This document shows, piece after piece, positions 1 through 6,280 of a stretch of DNA of 8,777 bases. The DNA is from Rhodocyclaceae bacterium. GTDB lineage: Bacteria > Pseudomonadota > Gammaproteobacteria > Burkholderiales > Rhodocyclaceae. Position 1 is the first letter of the stretch; every line of letters starts with the position of its first letter. The notes beneath the pieces were generated by a model. It did not search any database. It was not told where the DNA came from and saw nothing but the letters and a program-made list of their open reading frames with translations. The stretch is taken from NCBI GenBank assembly GCA_017444505.1, contig JAFSWK010000231.1:1-8777 (forward strand), written 5' to 3'. The position numbers and the translations under genes are program-made.

Positions 1-694
1 TAGATAAACAAACACACCCCAGACCCAATAAAACCGTGCCACTGTAATTAAATCCCAAATTTACAGCAAACGACTCCCCCATGCCCACGAGTATAAATCT
101 TTGTGCGTAAATATAAATCAAGGCCAGAGCGGGAATGCTGATATACAGTGTTTCGTACCTTCCGTGCAGAACACCGGAAAAATCACCTTGCAGCCATGAT
201 TGGATGTTTTGCAGCAAATCAAATTGCAAAGCAAAAAAAATCGTAAAGGCGTTGATGATATTCCCCAGCATCATCCCCACCAAAGGAATAAATACCGCAT
301 CACGATGCTTGATGTTGCGCAAAATGGCAGCAAACAGCAAAGAACCCGCAAAGGTGGTGACGGCGGCAATGGCAACCTGGACAAGATTGGACGATGACGA
401 AAAAAATATAATCGCCAGCAGCACGCCCAAACGAGCGGAGTCCTCCAACCCCGCCGTGGTTGGCGACACAAAACGATTGCGGCTTAAACACTGCATTACC
501 AAACCACACACACTCAAGCACGCCCCCGCAATAACAATCGCTATCAAGCGTGGAATACGGCTTTCTGTCAGCAACAGCCAATCGTTGTCGCTGCCAGACA
601 TCAAGCCTGCGACACTTACCTTGCCTACGCCAAGAAACAGCGAGGCCAGTGCCAACATCACCGCTAATGGAACCAAAAAACGCAGTCGAAACAT
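1..694 (-). CDS. FecCD-family ferric-siderophore ABC transporter permease (partial, C-terminus off the left edge)
   Basis: This frame is open from an ATG at 694 to the window edge, giving 231 residues; the family is usually about 310-330, so roughly 80-100 are missing. It should be one inner-membrane permease subunit moving a ferric siderophore from a periplasmic binding protein into the cytoplasm, powered by a separate ATPase. Seen in the sequence: a hydrophobic N-terminus (residues 5-23), the RIPR motif (46-49) followed by the AGACLSVCGLVMQ helix, the NRFVSPTTAG stretch with DSARLG (73-90), several more hydrophobic helices, SWLQGDFSG (166-174), and GESFAVNLG (206-214), the likely ATPase-coupling loop. 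NRF-x-P-T/S-TAG is typical of the CeuB/YclN/VctD branch. The ATG lies 4 bp after the EamA stop with a weak GAAGA ribosome site, so the two are translated from one Fur-controlled message. Family assignment is firm; the substrate is unknown. Partner binding protein, second permease and ATPase are presumably beyond the left edge. Confidence 0.9.
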   Translation of the reverse strand, partial: MFRLRFLVPLAVMLALASLFLGVGKVSVAGLMSGSDNDWLLLTESRIPRLIAIVIAGACLSVCGLVMQCLSRNRFVSPTTAGLEDSARLGVLLAIIFFSSSSNLVQVAIAAVTTFAGSLLFAAILRNIKHRDAVFIPLVGMMLGNIINAFTIFFALQFDLLQNIQSWLQGDFSGVLHGRYETLYISIPALALIYIYAQRFILVGMGESFAVNLGFNYSGTVLLGLGCVCLS

Positions 695-698
695 ACGT

Positions 699-1139
699 TC
701 ATCTTCGCAATGCCAGTATCAACACACCCGCGCCAATCAGGAAAATACCCAACCACTCTCGCGGACTTGGCCGTTCGGCAAGAAAAATCACCGCAAACAA
801 CGTAGTCAAAACCACACTAAATTTATCGACAGGGGCAACCTGCGATGCATTCCCCAGTTGCAGTGCCTTAAAGTACGCCAGCCAGGATGCCCCTGTAGCC
901 AGCCCTGAGAGCACCAAAAAAATCCAGTTTTTGTCCGACAAGGCCGCAGGGTTTTGCCACTTGCCCGTGTAACTCAAAAACGCAGACAATGCCAATAAAA
1001 TCACAACGGTGCGGATGAATGTAGCGAAGTCGGAGTCGACATTTTCCAAGCCCAGCTTGGCAAAAATCGCCGTCAAGGCCGCAAATATCGCCGCGGCCAG
1101 CGCCCATAAAAACCACTGTGGCAAAGTAGGGAGAGTCAT
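699..1139 (-). CDS. EamA/DMT-family small membrane transporter, first gene of a Fur-controlled operon
   Basis: The product is 146 residues with about five hydrophobic segments (near 10-28, 40-58, 72-92, 104-121 and 127-144). It therefore holds a single EamA repeat, whereas many drug/metabolite transporters carry two; half-size members are thought to act as dimers. Seen motifs: FAALTAIFAKLG near the N-terminus, ATGASWLAYFKALQLG (81-96), VAPVDKFSVVLT (101-112) and LAERPSPREWLG (120-131), the usual EamA signature. I chose the ATG at 1139 over the in-frame ATG at 1151 because GGAG (1146-1149) sits 6 nt before 1139, while 1151 has no ribosome site and would lie only 8 nt from the Fur box. The next gene, a ferric-siderophore permease, starts 4 bp after the stop. 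The substrate cannot be read from the sequence. A role in iron or siderophore handling is inferred from operon position and the Fur box only. Confidence 0.88.
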   Translation of the reverse strand: MTLPTLPQWFLWALAAAIFAALTAIFAKLGLENVDSDFATFIRTVVILLALSAFLSYTGKWQNPAALSDKNWIFLVLSGLATGASWLAYFKALQLGNASQVAPVDKFSVVLTTLFAVIFLAERPSPREWLGIFLIGAGVLILALRR

Positions 1140-1158
1140 CCACCACTCCATTTGTAAC

Positions 1159-1177
1159 GATAATGATTCTTATTATA
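1159..1177 (-). promoter_or_regulatory. Fur box (ferric uptake regulator operator)
   Basis: Read on the minus strand this is TATAATAAGAATCATTATC, which matches the classical 19-bp Fur consensus GATAATGATAATCATTATC at 16 positions. It covers the -10 hexamer of the operon promoter and ends 19 bp before the chosen EamA start. Iron-loaded Fur bound here would block RNA polymerase, so the EamA-permease operon should be switched on in iron starvation. The role of the downstream permease supports this reading. Confidence 0.85.
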
Positions 1178-1180
1178 GCA
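1172..1180 (-). promoter_or_regulatory. Extended -10 promoter of the EamA-permease operon
   Basis: The minus strand reads TGCTATAAT, a perfect extended -10 element (TGn plus TATAAT). No good -35 hexamer lies 16-18 bp upstream (the sequence there is about GGGTTT), which fits an extended -10 promoter that does not need one. Transcription would start near 1164-1166, giving a leader of about 25 nt before the ATG at 1139. The TATAAT hexamer lies inside the Fur box. Confidence 0.6.
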
Positions 1181-1398
1181 AAATATACTTCCCAAAACCC
1201 GTTTCCAAGAATCGTTACTATTTACCCTGTCCCCACCACGCAGCACCTTGCCCGTGCGCTGCTTCGATCTGCCGCCTGCGCCCCCCATTGCCGCCATGCG
1301 TCTTTGGCAAGAAACCGCTTCACCTTCCACGCACCAGGCGCCGCCGTGCCACTCTCTGCGCTTTCTATCGCCTCACCGCCCGAGGCCGCAACGCTGCC

Positions 1399-1449
1399 AA
1401 AAAAACACCCGGCGAGTGCCGGGTGTAAAATCTCCTGATAGACAGGAGA
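1399..1449 (-). terminator. Tandem rho-independent terminators after the 118-residue gene
   Basis: Reading on the minus strand, a 7-bp hairpin (TCTCCTG / CAGGAGA, arms 1443-1449 and 1431-1437, 5-nt loop) is followed by TTTT. Immediately after comes a 9-bp hairpin (ACACCCGGC / GCCGGGTGT, arms 1418-1426 and 1405-1413, loop of 4) followed by a T-run (A-run 1399-1405 on the plus strand). The second is a textbook intrinsic terminator; the first looks like an auxiliary one. They end transcription of the gene that stops at 1497 and insulate the iron operon promoter downstream. Confidence 0.85.
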
Positions 1450-1496
1450 GGAGGGAGACACACTGAAAACCTGTTTGCGCTGCTCCGCTTGGCGAG

Positions 1497-1853
1497 TCAC
1501 GCTGCGAGCAGCAGGGAATTGGCCGCCGTGGTGTACCAGTGGGAATACCACTGGGCAGCCGAACGCATCATCACTTCGCTCACCCGCAGGGGCAGACCAG
1601 CCATACGCTGCTGGCTGTAAAACAGCGGGGCAACACGGGTAGCAGCCTGTTTGCGTTCATGCTCCGCACGCAGCGCGGCGCGGAAATTTTCGGTACAGGC
1701 GCGCCAGTATTCCGGTTTCTGCGGCGCATACTCGCGGGCGGCTTCGGCCTCTGCCTCACGCCACAGCGCTTCGGCAAGCTCAATGCGCACGCCCGCCTGA
1801 CGGGCGTACCAAGGGAGCAACTTCGGCAAGTATGGGGTGGGAGTAGTATTCAT
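1497..1853 (-). CDS. Uncharacterised 118-residue helical protein
   Basis: I do not recognise the family. The product is 118 residues, soluble in appearance, with no signal peptide and no membrane segment. It is Ala-, Arg- and Glu-rich and probably mostly helical: an N-terminal LPWYARQAGV stretch, an amphipathic segment ALWREAEAEAAREY (29-42), then KPEYWRACTENFRAALRAEHERKQAA, and an aromatic C-terminus with QWYSHWYTTAANSLL. This loosely recalls small phasin-like or conserved betaproteobacterial hypothetical proteins, but I cannot assign it. Reality as a gene is supported by a GAGG ribosome site 9 nt before the ATG at 1853, a compact start-to-stop frame, and a strong tandem terminator about 50 bp after the stop. 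It is transcribed alone, divergently from uvrD. Confidence 0.7.
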   Translation of the reverse strand: MNTTPTPYLPKLLPWYARQAGVRIELAEALWREAEAEAAREYAPQKPEYWRACTENFRAALRAEHERKQAATRVAPLFYSQQRMAGLPLRVSEVMMRSAAQWYSHWYTTAANSLLLAA

Positions 1854-2059
1854 CTTCTCTGTCCTCGGCGGGAGTGGGAATCACCGCTTTGCGCCAGGCT
1901 TTGCGGGACATTCCCGGCACAACCAGCACTCGGCGAATGAATTTTTTTGCGTTGCACAATATTCTGCTCTTTCCGCCTCTATGATTCAAGCCTTTTGCAC
2001 ACTTTTCCGTATCATTCGCGCAACACCTCACCCCAGCACTTCTTTCCCAGCGAGCCACG
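1854..2059. other. Divergent intergenic region between the 118-residue gene and uvrD
   Basis: These 206 bp separate two genes read outward, so promoters for both should lie here. The centre (about 1937-2015) is AT-rich and includes a T-run at 1942-1948. A weak minus-strand candidate is TTGAAT (1984-1989) and CAGAAT (1961-1966), 17 bp apart. For uvrD I see TTGCAC (1995-2000) but no well-placed -10. No LexA-type CTGT-N8-ACAG box was found, so SOS control of uvrD is not supported here. Confidence 0.4.
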
Positions 2060-4282
2060 ATGAGCGATTTTTCCCGCACCCTTAATGACGCCCAACGCCT
2101 TGCCGTAACGCTGCCTTCGGGCCATGCGCTGATTCTTGCCGGAGCTGGTTCGGGAAAGACGCGGGTGCTCACCACCCGTATTGCATGGTTGCTACACCAA
2201 GGTCTTGCCGCACCGCACAACATCCTCGCCGTCACCTTCACCAACAAGGCCGCCCGTCAGATGCTCACGCGCCTGGCCGCCAGCCTGCCGCTGGGCGGCC
2301 CGCATCTGGCGCGGCAAATGTGGATTGGCACCTTTCACGGGCTGGCGCACCGGCTGTTGCGCATCCACCATCAGGCGGCAAACCTGATTGCCTCGTTCCA
2401 GATTCTCGATACTGCCGATCAGCTCGCCCTCATCAAGCGTCTGTTGAAATCGCGCGGCATCAGCGACGAAAAAATGCCGCCGCGCCAGTTGCAGCACTAT
2501 ATCAACCAGCACAAGGAAGCCGGGCTGCGCGCCGCCGACCTGCCCGCGCCCGGCTCGGACTGGGAACGCGCCTGTCTGGAGCTGTTCGCGGAATACGACG
2601 CGCAATGCCAGCGCGAAGGTGTGGTCGATTTTGCCGAACTGCTGCTGCGCAGCTTTGAACTGCTCACCCACAACCAGCCGCTGCGCGAGCACTATCAGGC
2701 GCGCTTTGCGCACATTCTGGTCGACGAATTTCAAGACACCAACACCCTGCAATACCGCTGGTTGAAGCTGTTTGCGGGCGAGAAGACGCGCTTTTTCTGC
2801 GTCGGCGACGACGATCAATCCATCTACCGCATTCGCGGCGCCAATGTCGGCAACATGCACGACTTTGAGCGCGAATTCCCCGATGCCCGCCTGATCCGGC
2901 TGGAACAAAACTACCGCTCGTGCAGCAACATACTCGACGCCGCCAACGCCATCATCGAAAACAACCGCCACCGTCTCGGCAAAAACCTGTGGACCGAGCG
3001 TGGCGCGGGCGAGCCGCTGCGCATCTTCGAGGCCATGCGCGACGACGAAGAAGCGCAATGGATTGTCAGCGAAATCGACGCCCTGCACCGCAACGGCACG
3101 CCGCTGCGCGACATCGCCCTGCTCTACCGCTCCAACGCCCAGTCGCGCGTGCTCGAACACACGCTGCTGGCCACCGGCATCGCCTACCGCATTCACGGCG
3201 GGCTGCGCTTTTTTGAGCGGCAGGAAATCAAGCACGCGCTCGCCTATCTGCGCCTGATTGCCCATCCCGACGACGACACCGCCTTTGCCCGCATCGTCAA
3301 CTTCCCGCCGCGCGGCATTGGCGCGCGCACGCTGGAAAATCTGCGCGATGCCGCCGCCGCTGCCGGATGCAGCCTGTACGCCGCCATCGGGCAACTTGCC
3401 GGACGCGCACGCAGCGCCCTGAACGGTTTTACGCAGATTATCGAAGGCCTGCGCGCCGCCGCCGCGCACGCCACGCTGGAAGAACTGCTGCGCGAGACGC
3501 TGCACGCCTCCGGGATGATTGCGCATTACCGCGAAGAAAAAGACGGCGAAGACCGTCTGGAAAACCTTGAAGAACTCTTCTCCGCCATCGCCGTCTTTGA
3601 AGCCGAACAAGGCGGCGCGCCGAGCGCCGAAGACAGCGACGCGACGCCCAGCAGCTTGCTGCACGAATTTCTCGCCTACGCCGCGCTGGAATCCGGCGAC
3701 GGGCAAGCCGACGAACACAGCGACGCCGTGCAGCTCATGACCGTGCACGCCGCCAAAGGGCTGGAATTTCCCGTCGTCTTCGTCAGCGGTCTGGAAGAAG
3801 GGCTGTTTCCGCACGAAAACAGCCTCTACGAAGAACACGGCGTGGAAGAAGAACGCCGCCTGATGTATGTCGCCGTCACCCGCGCAGGTCACCGCCTCTA
3901 TCTTTCCTTTGCGCAAAGCCGCCTGTTGCACGGGCAAGTGCGCTACGGCGCGCCCTCGCGTTTTCTGGAAGAAATCCCCGCCTCGCTCACCAAATGGATT
4001 CGCCCCAAGCTGCGCACCGCCTTTTTCGACCCCGCCCCCGCCCCGGAAGCCGACACGCCCGCGCCTGCCGCAACCGAAGCAGAAACCGAGACCGAGGCCG
4101 AAACCGAAAACGGCGCCCCGTGGCAGACGGGGCAACTGGTGCGCCACACACGCTTTGGCTGCGGCATCATCATCGCCGTAGAAGGCACGGGCGCGCAATG
4201 CAAATTGCAAATCAATTTTGGCGACCAGGGCGTGCAATGGCTCTTGGCCGCCATCGCCGCCGAACACATGACGGCAGATTGA
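2060..4282 (+). CDS. uvrD: DNA helicase II, UvrD (superfamily 1A 3'-5' helicase)
   Basis: UvrD unwinds DNA 3' to 5' using ATP; it removes the excised oligonucleotide and UvrC in nucleotide-excision repair and unwinds the nicked strand in mismatch repair. All helicase motifs are present: Q motif (Q12), Walker A GAGSGKT (28-34, K33), motif Ia TFTNKAA, motif II VDEFQDT (D222/E223), motif III GDDDQSIYRIRGA (249-261), motif IV LEQNYRS with R286, GLRFFERQEIKHAL, motif V MTVHAAKGLEF (560-570) and motif VI with R608. Length, 740 residues, is close to E. coli UvrD (720). The C-terminal domain (about 691-735, RFGCGIIIAVEGTG...VQWLLA) matches UvrD rather than Rep. Two oddities: Ile258 replaces the usual Trp/Phe in motif III, and a Thr/Glu/Ala-rich linker spans 655-690. 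The start aligns with the E. coli N-terminus, although no good ribosome site precedes it. Confidence 0.95.
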   Translation: MSDFSRTLNDAQRLAVTLPSGHALILAGAGSGKTRVLTTRIAWLLHQGLAAPHNILAVTFTNKAARQMLTRLAASLPLGGPHLARQMWIGTFHGLAHRLLRIHHQAANLIASFQILDTADQLALIKRLLKSRGISDEKMPPRQLQHYINQHKEAGLRAADLPAPGSDWERACLELFAEYDAQCQREGVVDFAELLLRSFELLTHNQPLREHYQARFAHILVDEFQDTNTLQYRWLKLFAGEKTRFFCVGDDDQSIYRIRGANVGNMHDFEREFPDARLIRLEQNYRSCSNILDAANAIIENNRHRLGKNLWTERGAGEPLRIFEAMRDDEEAQWIVSEIDALHRNGTPLRDIALLYRSNAQSRVLEHTLLATGIAYRIHGGLRFFERQEIKHALAYLRLIAHPDDDTAFARIVNFPPRGIGARTLENLRDAAAAAGCSLYAAIGQLAGRARSALNGFTQIIEGLRAAAAHATLEELLRETLHASGMIAHYREEKDGEDRLENLEELFSAIAVFEAEQGGAPSAEDSDATPSSLLHEFLAYAALESGDGQADEHSDAVQLMTVHAAKGLEFPVVFVSGLEEGLFPHENSLYEEHGVEEERRLMYVAVTRAGHRLYLSFAQSRLLHGQVRYGAPSRFLEEIPASLTKWIRPKLRTAFFDPAPAPEADTPAPAATEAETETEAETENGAPWQTGQLVRHTRFGCGIIIAVEGTGAQCKLQINFGDQGVQWLLAAIAAEHMTAD

Positions 4283-4303
4283 GAATGCGCGCCGCGCGGC
4301 CAT

Positions 4304-4336
4304 AAACAACGCGGCGCATCGTGCGCCGCGTTGTTT
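4304..4336. terminator. Perfect 15-bp hairpin between convergent uvrD and MCP genes (likely bidirectional terminator)
   Basis: AAACAACGCGGCGCA (4304-4318) pairs perfectly with TGCGCCGCGTTGTTT (4322-4336) around a 3-nt loop. It lies 21 bp after the uvrD stop and 20 bp before the MCP stop on the other strand. The arms themselves end in TTGTTT on either strand, which stands in for the T-run, so one structure can terminate both transcripts. Confidence 0.8.
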
Positions 4337-4356
4337 GTACTGGCTTGCCGTGTGGC

Positions 4357-5991
4357 TTATTCGCGCACGCGGAATTTATCCACTGCGGCGCGCAGGCGGT
4401 CGGTAATCTGCACCAGCGTATTGGCCTGTTCCAGCGACTGGCCGCTGCGCCGTTCGCAATCATCGCTGCGATGGGCGCTATCGGCCACCTGATTGGAAAT
4501 TTCGTGACTGGCAGCAGTTTGTTCGGAAAGCGCGGCCTTGACGATGACCGTGCCTTGGCACACGCCTTCGACGCCCGTGCTCATTTCGCCCAGCACTGTG
4601 CGCATTTCTTCCACATACGCCACGCCCTGTTCCACCAGATCGCGGCCATCGCGCATCTGCGTGGCAGCGGCGCTGGATGTTTCCTGCACATTGGCAATCA
4701 TCTCGGTGATTTCCTGTGCCGACTGCGCCGTGCGCTCGGCCAGTTTGCGCACCTCATCGGCCACCACCGCAAAGCCGCGACCCTGCTCACCAGCGCGCGC
4801 CGCTTCAATGGCAGCGTTCAGCGCCAGCAGGTTGGTCTGACCGGCCACGTCCTGAATCACGCTCACAATGCTGGAAATGCTCTTGGCATGTTCATCGAGT
4901 TTTTCCATCACTTCCGCCGATTCATTCATCTGCGTGGCGATGCGGCCAACGATTTCGACGGTCTGCTCCATCTTGCTGGAACTTTCTGCCATGCGCTCGT
5001 TCATGCTCGTCATCTGGACGTTGGCATCCGACACCTGCTGCGAGACTTGCGAAATGCTCGCCGTCATTTCTTCGACGGCAGCGGCGATGGCGTTGCTGGC
5101 TTCGGCCTGCGCATGCGAATCGTCCGCCAGATTGCCTTGACGACGTTTCAGCGTGCCCAGCTCTTCGCTGGCCTCGTAGGCGCACTTGCGGATGGTCATC
5201 ACGGAATGCGCCACTTCGCGCTGCATCCGCGCAAAATCGGCCAGCAAGGAACCGGCGCGCACGTCATGGAAAGGCTGCGTCATGTCGCAACCGGCTATGC
5301 GCTGGGCCGCATCGGAAAGCGTGCTGGGGTCGGCGCCCAGCTGGTTCAGGATGCTCTGCGTAGTCCACCACGCGGCACCCAGGTTAATCACCAGCGCCAG
5401 CAGGCTGAGGCCAAAGAGCACCGCAAACGCCTTGGAGCCATCGGACTCCATGTCTTCCACCGTCTCTTCGCCGAACTTGTCCATGTAGTGTGCCTGATGG
5501 AGCACCAAATCCTTGGCCGCCTGCCAGGCGGGCAATTCACTGGCCAGCAGCGTCGGGCGCGCGCTGCTCAAGTCACCGGCGGAAATTTTGTCCAGCACGT
5601 CTCTTTGCCGTTCGGCCAGCACGCGGAATGCCTCATCAATGGCATCCAGCGCCCCCGCGCCGCCATCGAGCCATTTGGCACGCTGGCGCAGCGACGCAAT
5701 CAGTTCGGACGTTTCGCCCATCGCCTCGCTGTAGTTCTGCGCGCCTTTTTCATCGGAAGGATTGAGCAGCACGTTACGCAGCGCATGTCCCATTTCCAGG
5801 CCAACCCCATAGAGGTCGTGCAGTTCTTCATGTACGACCGAGACTTCCTGAATGTATTCAAACGCATCTTCCGCGTTATGCCGCAGGTAAAAAATTCCCA
5901 GCACCGCAACGACCACCAGCATCACACAAGCGATCGCCGCCTGAAGTGTCAGCCGCGTCCGCAGCGACATACCTGAAACCGCATTACTCAT
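4357..5991 (-). CDS. Methyl-accepting chemotaxis protein (two-TM transmembrane chemoreceptor)
   Basis: The 544-residue product is an inner-membrane chemoreceptor that signals through CheW and CheA. Order: short cytoplasmic N-terminus, TM1 (about 14-36), a helical periplasmic sensor of about 150 residues (37-186) resembling a four-helix-bundle ligand domain, TM2 (about 187-209), a HAMP linker (about 207-262; LGADPSTLSDAAQRIAG), then a long coiled-coil signalling domain. The CheA/CheW-binding tip is unmistakable: AGQTNLLALNAAIEAARAG and GRGFAVVADEVRKLAER (383-420), with Glu402 at the hairpin bend. No CheR/CheB-tethering pentapeptide (NWETF type) ends the protein; it finishes KFRVRE. The start at 5991 was chosen over ATGs at 6003 and 6081 because GGAGG (5997-6001) stands 5 nt before it. 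It is monocistronic and converges on uvrD. The ligand is unknown. No sigma-28 promoter was seen upstream. Confidence 0.93.
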   Translation of the reverse strand: MSNAVSGMSLRTRLTLQAAIACVMLVVVAVLGIFYLRHNAEDAFEYIQEVSVVHEELHDLYGVGLEMGHALRNVLLNPSDEKGAQNYSEAMGETSELIASLRQRAKWLDGGAGALDAIDEAFRVLAERQRDVLDKISAGDLSSARPTLLASELPAWQAAKDLVLHQAHYMDKFGEETVEDMESDGSKAFAVLFGLSLLALVINLGAAWWTTQSILNQLGADPSTLSDAAQRIAGCDMTQPFHDVRAGSLLADFARMQREVAHSVMTIRKCAYEASEELGTLKRRQGNLADDSHAQAEASNAIAAAVEEMTASISQVSQQVSDANVQMTSMNERMAESSSKMEQTVEIVGRIATQMNESAEVMEKLDEHAKSISSIVSVIQDVAGQTNLLALNAAIEAARAGEQGRGFAVVADEVRKLAERTAQSAQEITEMIANVQETSSAAATQMRDGRDLVEQGVAYVEEMRTVLGEMSTGVEGVCQGTVIVKAALSEQTAASHEISNQVADSAHRSDDCERRSGQSLEQANTLVQITDRLRAAVDKFRVRE

Positions 5992-6280
5992 CACAACCTC
6001 CATATTCGGATAACTGAACCATCGCGCCCCCCCACCGGCTGCGCAGTTGTGGTCTTGCGTCAGGATGATACCGCCGCCCAAAAAAACTAAACATGTGATA
6101 AATGGGGTTTTATGCGCCGCGACGTGAAATATTCACTGCTTGTCTGGCATTTCCACCACACAAAAAGGGAAATTCGCCGCACTTCCACGCCCAAAAACGC
6201 AATCTCCCGCCAGCGGCGGCGGGCGCTCGTCACTTCGTTTGTTTCTTGCGCCCGGTGCGGGCGGGTTTTGGGTCGTGCCG
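5992..6280. other. Intergenic region between uvrA and the MCP gene
   Basis: This 289-bp stretch holds no convincing gene. Apart from the uvrA-proximal hairpins listed separately, it contains the MCP leader with the ribosome site at 5997-6001. A weak minus-strand promoter candidate has TATCAT (6065-6070) as -10 and an AT-rich TGTTTA (6088-6093) as -35, 17 bp apart. Overlapping plus-strand frames here are extensions of the uvrA antisense shadow. Confidence 0.4.
6193..6263 (-). terminator. Candidate terminator region downstream of uvrA
   Basis: Two GC-rich hairpins follow the uvrA stop in its direction of reading: CGCCCG / CGGGCG (arms 6258-6263 and 6249-6254, 3-nt loop), then CCCGCC / GGCGGG (arms 6218-6223 and 6206-6211, 6-nt loop). 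The second is followed 8 nt later by five Ts (6193-6197 on the complementary strand). The T-run is too far from the stem for a textbook terminator, so the call is weak. Confidence 0.3.

Noticed and set aside
135..972. Plus-strand open frames across the left part
   Set aside because: They are antisense to the FecCD permease and EamA genes, both recognised by family motifs on the minus strand, and have no ribosome sites or family resemblance.
1163..1551. Possible small genes on either strand between the Fur promoter and the tandem terminator
   Set aside because: The frames run through the terminator hairpins or the Fur box, lack ribosome sites and have low-quality composition. I treat 1181-1398 as non-coding.
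1854..2059. LexA (SOS) operator upstream of uvrD
   Set aside because: No CTGT-N8-ACAG-like palindrome was found between the two divergent genes.
1780..2247. Minus-strand open frame of 155 codons spanning the uvrD start
   Set aside because: It overlaps the uvrD N-terminus in antisense and the 118-residue gene in another frame, with Arg/Cys-rich composition typical of a shadow. An internal start near 1908 gives a short peptide with no supporting evidence.
2192..4309. Long open frame (705 codons) on the minus strand opposite uvrD
   Set aside because: It is antisense to a helicase with every motif intact. Long open frames opposite GC-rich genes are common, and its Gly/Ala/Phe/Gln-rich product resembles no family.
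4321..5976. Long open frame (551 codons) on the plus strand opposite the MCP gene
   Set aside because: It is the complement of a clear chemoreceptor. The His/Arg/Phe-rich product is typical of an antisense shadow, and it begins inside the terminator hairpin.
6249..6263. GC-rich palindrome followed by GGTTTTGGG as a plus-strand terminator
   Set aside because: No plus-strand gene ends upstream of it, so a terminator reading in that direction has nothing to terminate.
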